NCBI GenBank assembly: GCA_028583685.1
Contig: JAMXIF010000058.1
Location: 14,349,819 to 14,413,818, forward strand
DNA length: 64,000 bases
Direction of reading: 5' to 3'
Source of the DNA: Petaurus breviceps papuanus
Taxonomy: Eukaryota; Chordata; Mammalia; Diprotodontia; Petauridae
Shown here piece by piece: positions 55,775 to 64,000 of the stretch (the stretch's first letter is position 1; every line of letters starts with the position of its first letter). Made by a program: the position numbers and the translations under genes. The notes below the pieces were generated by a model. It was not told the DNA's origin and ran no database searches. It was given only the letters and a program-made list of their open reading frames with translations.

Positions 55775-56219
55775 TACTTTACAAAAGAAGTAGGTTCATA
55801 GGAAGGATTTAAAAGTAGAGAGGAAATTAAAGAGTTAGATTGCTTGTGTTGTAATGGTGACAATAACCCAGCTTCTATCTAGAGCTCTTCTCTTCCAGAG
55901 AGCCTACATATTTATGTGTATGGTGGGGGAGGGGGTGTCAAGACAGGGAGCAAGTTGATGCAGCCACGTACTGACAGAATGTAGGTGCAGTTACCAATCA
56001 GTGAAGAACTATGAGTAGGCTAAATTTGTCTTCCATCTTTCCTTCTATTCTTCTCCATCCCTATCGGTTCTTTTCTTTCTGCCTTAAGCACACAGTCTTC
56101 TTATGTTCCACTTCGACCATTCAGGACCTCACCCCAAAATATATACTGGCCTATCCCTGTCTCATGCTCCAGACCTTTCCCATCCTTTTTCTTCTCTCCC
56201 TATCAAAATATATCTATCC
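55775..56219. other. unclassified pyrimidine-rich sequence
   Basis: Around 56030-56220 the plus strand is C/T-rich and may be a degraded LINE. No firm match. Confidence 0.3.
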
Positions 56220-56335
56220 ATTGTTCCATTTTTTTAGGGCCTTGGGATATAATGAATTTGGTAAGGTGATCATGGCTGATGATGATCAAAACAAGTGACT
56301 AATAAATGTTTATTGAATGAATGAATGAATACAGC
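56220..56335 (+). mobile_element. L2-type 3' tail
   Basis: 'gactaataaatgtttattga' followed by ATGAATGAATGAAT is the L2 terminal signature. Confidence 0.7.
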
Positions 56336-56377
56336 CTCTGTTATGTTTCTTGCTATGATATAGGGACTTGGGGTTCT

Positions 56378-56490
56378 TCCACCAATCAGCAAGTTTTTAT
56401 TAAATGCCTACTATGCGCCAGGAACTGTAATAGGTGGGGATACAAAGAAAAATAAATATTCTGTCTTCAAAGACCTTAATATGGAGGAGA
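56378..56490 (-). mobile_element. L2 3' end fragment
   Basis: 'caatcagcaagtttttatta', 'aatgcctactatgcgccagg' and 'tctgtcttcaaagacctta'. With the plus-strand tail at 56310 it forms a tail-to-tail L2 arrangement about 50 bases apart. Positions 56490-56984 are unclassified. Confidence 0.8.
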
Positions 56491-56984
56491 TGTAATGCTC
56501 ACATAGAACAAAAACCCCACCTCTTTTTCTCCTCCTAACCCTCCTCAGTAATAAGGAGTTGATAGCAACATGCTACTGTCAATTAGTTATCTTGAGAACA
56601 TAAAAATGCCATTCCTACTGGCATGAGGATTTATAAGGTCATTAACTCTATAGAGGAAGGCAATTACAGGTGCATAGTATAGATTGAGGGTCTGGACCTG
56701 TCCATCTAAGGAGTGTCTTTATTAGAAAGCCCTAATGTCCTAAATGTTTCTATTTAGTCATTTAGTCTAGATTCTTCCCTGCCTAAGGACTATCTTTCCT
56801 TAGATCTCTAAGAAATCCATGTTCTCTTAAGTCTTCCTTCTTTCTACTTTAGTTAAGGTTCCCCTAAGCTCCTGGATCTCCAGAGAAGCAGTTTCTGTCT
56901 TTAATTTGTTCTCTAGACCTTGTTTAGATTAAAGTGCACATGATTTAGGTCTGTCCCCAGCCTCCGTGTTACATTCAATTCAGT

Positions 56985-57290
56985 TTGATTCATTTCAATT
57001 CAGAGAATCACAGAGTTGGAAGGAACCTCAAAGTTGTCTAGTTCAACTTCTAACCCTTTCTACAGTGATGATGGGGGAACCCATGAGCTCTGGAGACATC
57101 TCATTCCTCTTCTGTAACTCCCTAATTATTGTTTCTTTTTACATCAAAACCATATTCTGCATCTCTGCAGTTTTAGCCCATTTCTCCTAGTTCTGTCCTT
57201 TGGGATGAAGCCATGTCTAAACTCTTATCCTTGTAATACTATTTCACATATTTGAATTTAATTCACATGAAAATGTCTAAATTGATATTT
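56985..57290 (-). mobile_element. CR1/L3 LINE 3' end
   Basis: 'cagagttggaaggaacctca', 'aagttgtctagttcaacttc', 'ttctgtaactccctaattat', 'ttctcctagttctgtccttt': antisense CR1/L3 3' end. Confidence 0.8.
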
Positions 57291-57552
57291 TTTTGTTTTT
57301 ACATCAACTTCAATTCCATATATATGTATACACACACACACACACCTCCCCCTCCTTTACCTGGAGGGCCATCTCTTGTAACAAAAAGATAAAAAAAGAA
57401 AGAAGAAAAAGAGTTCTTGGAAAACTCACAAAACTATGAACTGCATCTGATAGTATATGCAATTTTTCATACCCATAGTCCCACAGGGCTGCAAAGAGAG
57501 AAAGGAGATTTATTTCTCATTTTTCCTTTGGGGTTTAATCTGGTCACTATAA

Positions 57553-57652
57553 GTTCTTTCCTTTCCTTCCTTCCTTCCTTCCTTCCTTCCTTCCTTCCTT
57601 CCTTCCTTCTTTCCTTCCTTCCTTCCTTCCTTCTTTCATTCCTTCCTTTTTA
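57553..57652. repeat. (TTCC)n microsatellite
   Basis: About 95 bases of TTCC with TTCTTTCC interruptions, immediately left of an L1 3' end. A short (CA)n lies at 57331-57346. Confidence 0.95.
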
Positions 57653-57654
57653 AA

Positions 57655-58604
57655 ATTTTTATTTACATTGTTATAGTAATTATATTTCTTTTTTCCTGGT
57701 TCTGCTTACTTTATTTTGTATCATCTAAGTTTTTCCATGCTTCTGTTCATATTTGTTTCATAGTATTAATATTCCTTGTGACCTTAGGTAAGTCACTTTA
57801 GCTCTATTTGCCTTAATCTACTGGAGAAGAAAACGGCAAAGCACTCTAGTATCTTTGCCAAGAAAACTCTATGGACTGAATGACTAAATCACTATAGTAT
57901 TCCACCATTAATTCACCACAATTTATTTAATCATTCCTTAACTGAGTGGAATATTTTTTGTTTTCTGTTTGTTACTACAAAGATACTATAAGTATTTTGG
58001 TATATATGGTAGCTTTCTTTTTATTTCTTGGAAGTGTGTAATAAGTAGCAGAAACTGTAGGTCAAAGGATATAGACATTTTAGATGCTTTCTTCATGCAA
58101 TTCCAGATTGCTTCTCTGAATGGAAGAACCAATTTATGACTTTACTAACAGCATTTTTATGTGCACGTCTTCCTATAACTGTACCAACATTGACTATACC
58201 CATTTAAAATAACTTTCTGTTTATAAGGTAAAAAACCTTGGACTTATTTTGATTTTCATTTCTCTTATTGTGATTTGGAGCATTTTTTAATATAATTCTT
58301 AATAATTTGAAATTCTTCTTTTGAGAACCTTTTGCAGGTATTTTTTGACCATGTATCCACTGGGAAATGGCTCTTTTATATCTGGGTTAGTTTCCTATAT
58401 ATCTTGACTTATTAGCCCTTATCAGAGATACTTGGTGCAAAGATTTTTGCAGTCCTCTGCTTCACTTCTTATTCTAGTTTCATTGATTTTTGTTAATGAA
58501 AAGCTTTTCAGTTTCGTGTAATTAAAAGGATCTATTTTATATTCTGCAGTCACTTCTATACCTTGTTTGATTTCTAACCATAGCTATGAAAGGTATCTGA
58601 TATG
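57655..58604 (-). mobile_element. old L1 with ORF2 C-terminal region
   Basis: Inverted L1: 'aatcattccttaactgagtg', 'ggtcaaaggatatagacatt', 'caattccagattgcttctct', 'atgtatccactgggaaatgg', 'gaaaagcttttcagtttcgt'. More diverged than the L1s at 25-31 kb. Confidence 0.85.
57775..57895 (+). mobile_element. MAR1-like SINE 3' part inside L1
   Basis: 'gaccttaggtaagtcacttt', 'tatctttgccaagaaaactc', 'tatggactgaatgacta'. The head is absent. Confidence 0.75.
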
Positions 58605-58880
58605 TTTTTATTTAAATATATTTTATTGATATATTTTATTTTTGCATGACCCACTGTATTCATACATTTATCCCCCACCAGAGATTTGTCCCTTGGAATA
58701 AAGTATGAAGAAAGGAAGAAATATAAAATATTTGCAAAACTAAACAACAAATAAGAAATTTTTTGGACATCACATGCTGAATCCCACATCTATATTTCTC
58801 CACTTCAGCAAAAGGGGAGGAAGTTGAAGTATCTTTTTGTATCTCTTCTTTGGCCAAATTATAATTGTGGACCATTCAGT
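58605..58880 (-). mobile_element. old L1-type 3' UTR
   Basis: It starts with an AT-rich 3' end ('tttaaatatattttattgat') and has 'ccaccagagatttgtccctt' and 'catcacatgctgaatcccac'. The next L1 abuts it at 58880. Confidence 0.55.
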
Positions 58881-59878
58881 TTTTTTTTTAAAAAATATAT
58901 CTTACTGATATCTTTCCTTTTTATGTTACCTAGATTTTTCCCCTACATCTCTTCCTCTTCCTCCCATATAACATTCCTTATAATAAAAGAAAGAAAAAGG
59001 GGAAGAAATAATTAAGATAGAGAAACACAATGAAAAAAATCTGTTCTATGCTATATTCTAAAGCTATGGACCTGACCTTTGTGAATGGGGAGGGAAAGGT
59101 TTTTTCTCATATTTCTTCTCTGGGACCAACATAATTCTTTATCATTATATGATATTCAGTTAAAATAGTTTTGTGCTTGTTTTACTTTCCATATACATTT
59201 CTCTAGTCATGTATGTTGTTTTCCTGGCCTTGCTTAATTTGCTCTGCATCACTTTGTCTGAGTGTTTCCATGCATGCTTTACTGTATTCATCATACTCAT
59301 TGTTTCTTACTGCACAGTAATATTCCATTGCATTCTTGTACCACAGTTTCTTTAGTTATTCCCCAATCAATGGGCATCTACTTTCCTTCTCCCCTCAACT
59401 CTTTGCTACCACAACAATTGCTGCTGTAAATAGTTTGGTGTATTTGAGTCTTTCTTTTTGTTATTGACTTCCTTGTCATATATGCTTTAGTGCAATCTCT
59501 GGGATGAGGGCATTTTATTCACTTTCATTGTATAATTCCTGGTTGCTTTTCTGATTCTTTTCTAAATTTTCATGGTGTGGTCTTTGATACTTAGGTTGTG
59601 TTTCCATTTTGATTTAATTGTGGTGTATGGTATAAGATATTGGCATGAGTTTAATTTCTGTCAAACTTCTTTTCAATTTTTTTCAGCAACTCTTGTCAAA
59701 TAGGTAGTTCTCCAAATAGATAGTATTAAATAAATTACATTCTTGGGTTTATGGAATACTGGGCCGTTGAGTCTAATTGTTTCTAATTTTTCCTTATCTA
59801 GCCTGTTCCACTGATTTATGTTTTTACTTTAATCCAGAGTCAAACAGTTTTGATGATCACTTCTTTATAGAATAATAT
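58881..59878 (-). mobile_element. old L1 with ORF2 C-terminal region
   Basis: Inverted L1: 3' UTR at left, then 'cacagtaatattccattgca', 'attccccaatcaatgggcat', 'tttggtgtatttgagtcttt', 'ggttgtgtttccattttgat', 'agtcaaacagttttgatgat'. Confidence 0.85.
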
Positions 59879-59879
59879 G

Positions 59880-60070
59880 AGCTAACAATTCACATTTTTT
59901 GAGAACTAGATATGTGTAGGGCATTAGTGGGTACTTTGGATAGAAAGATGAAAAAAAGGTAATCTTGACCTGCCCTCAAAGTACTTAATGTCTAGTAGGG
60001 AGAATTAGATATATATATTGAAAATGAATGTAATGGAATTTAGAATATGATTAAGTACAGAAGAGAAATC
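59880..60070 (-). mobile_element. L2 3' end fragment
   Basis: 'agctaacaattcacattttt', 'gtagggcattagtgggtact' and 'cctgccctcaaagtacttaa'. Positions 60071-60477 hold a short MIR3-type tail near 60195-60230 and otherwise nothing recognised. Confidence 0.65.
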
Positions 60071-60479
60071 AAATGGAGTGGCAAGAGAGAGTCTTTCAAG
60101 CTCTGGAAATACAGGAAAGCTTCAACATATGCCTTTCTCCTTTCATGCACCATGTCCTACTCCCACACTAGGTTCTTGTTGCCATAATGTTCATATAAAT
60201 GTGAGCCATTATTATTATTGTTGTAGGTTATTGCTCATTTGGGCCCTTGTACGCTTCAGACTAACTATTTCACTCATTTCTTTTCCTAGTACCAGTTAGA
60301 CTATTATTTAGCATCTATGGCAGCAGTAACTCCACCTACCTAGCTGCAAAGGAGGCGACATCCTGATCCTGAGGTTGAGATATAGAATTAGTTGATGAGG
60401 GGAGGAGGAGGAGTTTCCTTCACCGGCTAATAAATGTTAGAAGTATTATCCCTTCCAGGTTGGTTGGTTGTTATCCTTC

Positions 60480-60620
60480 ATTCTGTTATTTTTTTCTTTT
60501 TGGAGGGGAGAAGGGCAGGGCAATTGGGGTGAAGTGAATTGCCCAAGGTCACATGGCTAGTAAGTGTTAAGTGTATGAGGCTGCATTTGAACTCAGGTCC
60601 TCGTGACTCCAGCTGCCCCA
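60480..60620 (-). mobile_element. marsupial A-tailed SINE with internal deletion
   Basis: T-rich left end, 'gggcagggcaattggggtga', 'attgcccaaggtcacatggc', 'gaactcaggtcctcgtgact', then directly 'ccagctgcccc'. The usual segment between is missing. It adjoins the LINE 3' end. Confidence 0.85.
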
Positions 60621-60941
60621 TTGTCCTTCATTCTTGAAGAGGACCAAAATTACATCACTACGTTAGAGTCAAGTTACAGTGTGTCTGATTGATCAAGCCA
60701 TTTGAGCTCTGAATGCTCTACCACAGATTGGGCATGTGAACATTTGGAATGTATTGTCTAAATTTTCACATCTCTCATTTCTTTTAAACTGTTTCAATTC
60801 TGCTTTGCTCATAGAGCACAGTACTTTCTCTGATTAGGGCATTCCATTTTGAACAGTCCTGTGCCAAGGTCTCCCATGTCACACAGTCAATTCCAACGTT
60901 CTTAGGACAGACCTTGAGAGTGTACTTGTACTGCTTTTTCT

Positions 60942-61097
60942 TTTCTTTTTTTTAAGCAATTGGGGTTAAGTAACTTGCTCAAGGTTACAGGGCCAGTTAT
61001 TTTTTGTGTGGGTGCCAAGTATCTAAGGCTGGAACTGATCCCAAGTCTCCTGACGCTGGGGCTGGCGCTCTTACTCACTGGGCCACCTGGCCTCCCC
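60942..61097 (-). mobile_element. variant A-tailed SINE with 17-bp target duplication, inside the LINE
   Basis: T-rich left end, 'agcaattggggttaagtaac', 'ttgctcaaggttacagggcc', 'ttttgtgtgggtgccaagta', 'cttactcactgggccacctg'. Target copies CTTGTACTGCTTTTTCT (60925-60941) and the same with one mismatch (61098-61114). Confidence 0.95.
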
Positions 61098-63276
61098 CTT
61101 GTATTGCTTTTTCTGACCACCATGTGAGCATTTGCTCTGTATGAGGTCTTCATAAAATAGTGTTTTTGGGAAGCATACATTTGGCATTCAAACAACATGG
61201 CCAGCCCATTGGAGTTGTGCTCTCTGCAGTAGAGTCTAAATGCTTGGTAGTTTAGTTTGAGAAAGCACCTCAGTGTCTGGTATTTTATCCTGCTGGGTGA
61301 TCTTCAGAATCTTCCTAAGACAATTTGAATGGAAGTAATTCAGTTTCTTGGCATAGTGCTAGTATACTGTCCAGGTTTCACAGGCATACAACAATGAAGG
61401 TAGCACAACAATTCTGTAGACCTTCAATTTGGTAGTCAGGTCTAATACCTCCTCTCTCCCACACTTTTCTTTGGAACCTCCCAAACACTAAGCTAGCTCT
61501 AGCAATGTATATGTTGAATTCATTATCAATGTATACACCCCTGGAAAGTACACTGTCAAAGTAAGTGAACTTATTCACTGTATTCAGAACCTCTCCATTT
61601 GCTGTAATCAATAGTTCCATGTATGGAAGGTATGGTGTTGGCTGATGGAGCACCTGCATTTTCTTGATGTTAATTGTTAGACCAAAATTATCATAAGCAA
61701 GAGAGAAATGATCCATACTTTGTTGCATCTCAACTTCAAGGTTGCATTAAGTGCACAATCATCTGCAAAAAAAAATCACGTACCAGCACTCACTCCACTT
61801 TAGTCTTGGCTTATAGCCTTTTCAAGTTGAAGAATTTATCATCAGTGTAGTAGATGACCTTGAAGCCATGTTTGCCCTTATTGAAGGTGCTTGACCACAT
61901 GACTGATAACATCATGCTAAAAAGCATGGGAGTAAGCATAGAACCTTGTTCCATTCCACTGGTGACTGGAGAAGCATGAGAGCATCATCCCTTACCTAGA
62001 ACCTGGGCAAGCATGCTGTTGTGAAATTGACATACAGTACTGATGAACTTCTCTAGGCAATCAAATTTTGACATAATTTTCTGTAAGTCCTTGTGACTGA
62101 TAGTATCAAAGGCTTTGGTCATATCTACAAACATTGGATATAGACCTGTGTTCTGCTCCTGGAATTTTTTCTGGAGTTGTTGGGCAGCAAATACCATATT
62201 GACCATTCCTTGGCCCTTTCTGAAGCTGAACTGGCTCTCAGGTAGATGACCATCTTCCAAGTGAAGGATCAGCCTATTAAGGATGATTCTGGCAAGGATC
62301 TTACCAGCAAGGACTGAGAGACTGGCTCCCTGCCCCCACCCCCGTCCCTCTGCACTGTGATTGTCACAGCACAATCTATTTCCTTTACCTTTATAGAGAT
62401 AAGACAGTAGAGGCATCTTTGAACTCCTGGGGGATAACCTCCTCTTGCCATATAACCCAGAAAATTTCAGTCAACTTTTGTGTAAGTAAAGGACCTCCCA
62501 CTGTGTAAATCTCAGTTGGAGCAGAACCAGTACCAAGTGTTTTGCTATACAAAAGGAGCCTAATGGCATTCAAAACTTCTTCCTCAATTGGAACTTCACC
62601 TAAGGAGGGACTGACTTCAACCTGAGCTAAATGGTGAATGACCTCAGCATTGATTGATGATAGTCTGCTGAGAATATTGTGGAAGTAGTCAGCCTACCTC
62701 TCTGGGATCATGTCCTTGTCACTAATCAACATGGCTCCATCATCACTGAGTAGTTGAAATGTACCATAGATCTTTGGCCCATAAATAGCCTTCAGGGCAT
62801 CATGAAAGCACTTTGGATTGCTACCGTCAGCATAAAACTGAATTTCATCTGCCTTCTTAGTGAGTAAGAATCCTGCCCCTCTCTAAACTTCACTTCTTTA
62901 TTTTTGATGGAATTAAACGCTGCCTTCTTAGAGATGGATGAACTATCTTGCTGGCAAACTCTGTGGAGTTCTCATTTTTCATTTAGCAGCTTCCGAATTT
63001 CCCCATTATTTTCATCAAACCAGTCTTGATGTTTGCTAGCGTTCTGACTCTGATGAGCAAAAGCAGTGCTATACACCAAATCTCTGAAAGCTGCCCCATT
63101 CCTTTTCTGCTCCACTGTTGCCAATTGTGTGTTGGCTCAACTTTCCTTCCAAGTTAGCCACAAACTGTTCCCACTTAGAAAAGCATTCTAATCTGTTGAC
63201 ATGAATTCTTTTGGTAGTCATTTTGCCATGGGGCCACCACTTTTGCTGAACATGAATACCCTCTCAAGTAATATTT

Positions 63277-63569
63277 TTTTAAAGTCAATTGGGGTTAAGT
63301 AACTTGCTCAAGGTTACATGGCCAGTTATTTTTATGTGGGTGCCAAGTATCTGAGGCTGGAACCGATTCCGGATCTCCCAACACCAGGGCCAACGCTCTT
63401 ACTCACTGCACCACCTGGCTGCCCCTAAGCAATTGGGGTTAAGTAACTTGCTCAAGGTTACATGGCCAGTTATTTTGTGTGGGTGTTAAATATCTGAGGC
63501 CAGAACTGATCCCAGGTCTCCCGACTCTGGGGCTGGCGCTCTTACTCACTGCGCCACCTGGCCACTCCA
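63277..63569 (-). mobile_element. head-to-tail dimer of the variant A-tailed SINE, single target duplication
   Basis: Two monomers, 63277-63425 and 63426-63569, both carry 'ttgctcaaggttacatggcc', the 'gtgtggg' variant and 'gctcttactcactgc'. Only the outer ends are duplicated: CAAGTAATATTT at 63265-63276 and 63570-63581. Between monomers only TAAG remains of a tail. Confidence 0.92.
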
Positions 63570-63600
63570 CAAGTAATATTTACATTGGAATACACTTCCC

Positions 63601-64000
63601 AAACCCTAAGCCAAGTTGAGTAATTGGGGACTTTCAGACCCTTTTGACAACCTGAACAGAGAATTTTTTTAAAGGAGAATGTTCCCCATCAGTCATAATA
63701 AGAAGGTACACAATGCTTTATCTATGTGTAAATATAGCCCCATAACCAGGGATAGGGATCATTACCCCAGATTTTGCACCCTTTGCCTCTGTACAGAGTT
63801 TCAGTGTTCCTGCATTGCTCTAGGTAAGCAGCTCTACAAAGGAAAAAACAGAAGGAATGTTGGCGAACTGACTCCATCCTGCTACCCATCCCTACTCCCC
63901 AGGACAGAAGTATGGTTTTGTCTAAAGGGCAGTAGAATATCCAGATTTTTCAAACAATCTAGATTATTGGCAGTTTATAGACAAAGTAAAATAATAATGA
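63601..64000. other. unclassified sequence
   Basis: May continue the LINE 5' region, but no RT or endonuclease residues are recognised. No gene is seen. Confidence 0.3.

Larger units (their letters stand above)
60621..63600 (-). mobile_element. non-LTR retrotransposon with RT and C-terminal zinc-finger relic (clade not assigned)
   Basis: Minus-strand order: pre-RT region (63000-62500), RT fingers (ILARIILNRLILHLEDGHLP, then FSFRKGQG; 62416-61985 is one open stretch of 143 residues), motif A (FVDMTKAFDTIS), motif B (VTSGMEQGSMLTP), catalytic FADD at 61758-61769, thumb (NFGLTINIKKMQVLHQP, FGRFQRKVW), the connection 'YACETWTVY', and near 60740 a C2H2-type relic (CPICGRAFRAQ, later H). Frameshifts and stops separate these, so it is dead. 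The residues differ from BovB/RTE, L1, L2 and CR1. The arrangement recalls proteins labelled jockey-like in fish and invertebrates, but that is memory. Endonuclease is not visible in the window. Confidence 0.8.

Overview
The window reads as about 64 kb of marsupial (metatherian) chromosome. The evidence is its repeat content. Many copies of a tRNA-headed SINE carry the GCAGCTAGGTGGCACAGTG head; one version has an RTE/BovB-type tail (MAR1-like) and another an A-rich tail (WSINE-like). There are also MIR/THER1-type SINEs with L2 tails, long L2 and CR1/L3 relics, and L1 3' ends of a type I associate with marsupials. The species cannot be named from this. One run of ten N bases (55765-55774) shows it is a draft assembly.

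I see no securely identifiable host protein-coding gene. The sequence behaves like a large intron or intergenic region, with more than half visibly transposon-derived. Two host-gene relics are clear. One is a retrocopy of ATP synthase subunit c (closest by eye to ATP5MC2) at 49637-50320 on the minus strand, with a poly-A tail, a 14-bp target duplication and an open 141-codon frame, sitting inside a SINE. The other is a near full-length 7SL (SRP) RNA pseudogene at 26729-27025 on the minus strand. Three exon-like intervals with good splice signals (17515-17658, 40565-40879, 51170-51270) are speculative.

Layout. 1-4.3 kb: SINEs, CR1/L3 and L2 relics. 4.3-6.3 kb: an L1 ORF1-only ('half-L1') element. 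6.3-17 kb: SINEs, L2, an L1 3' end, a 419-bp TA-flanked inverted-repeat DNA transposon (12833-13251) and another L1 end. 17-23.6 kb: sequence richer in unique DNA, with one possible conserved element and many old SINE/L2 pieces. 23.8-31.6 kb: an L1/L2 complex in which one long L2 (about 26120-31565) has been interrupted by 7SL, three L1 pieces and a SINE. 31.6-43 kb: mostly unique DNA with SINEs, a CAG-rich tract, a probable solo LTR and a possible conserved element. 43.5-48.1 kb: a hAT-like fragment, an L1 end and unique sequence. 48.1-50.4 kb: two L2 relics and the ATP5MC2 retrocopy. 50.4-57.6 kb: mixed sequence with microsatellites. 57.6-59.9 kb: three stacked old L1 3' ends. 60.6-63.6 kb: a minus-strand non-LTR retrotransposon of an unusual family, carrying RT motifs and a C-terminal zinc-finger relic, with SINE insertions that include a head-to-tail dimer.

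The main interest is the insertion history. Several insertions have target duplications readable by eye, which gives a relative order of events. No operon-like or defence-like system is present. Coordinates of old repeats are approximate (often within 10-30 bases), and family names are from memory rather than from a database search.
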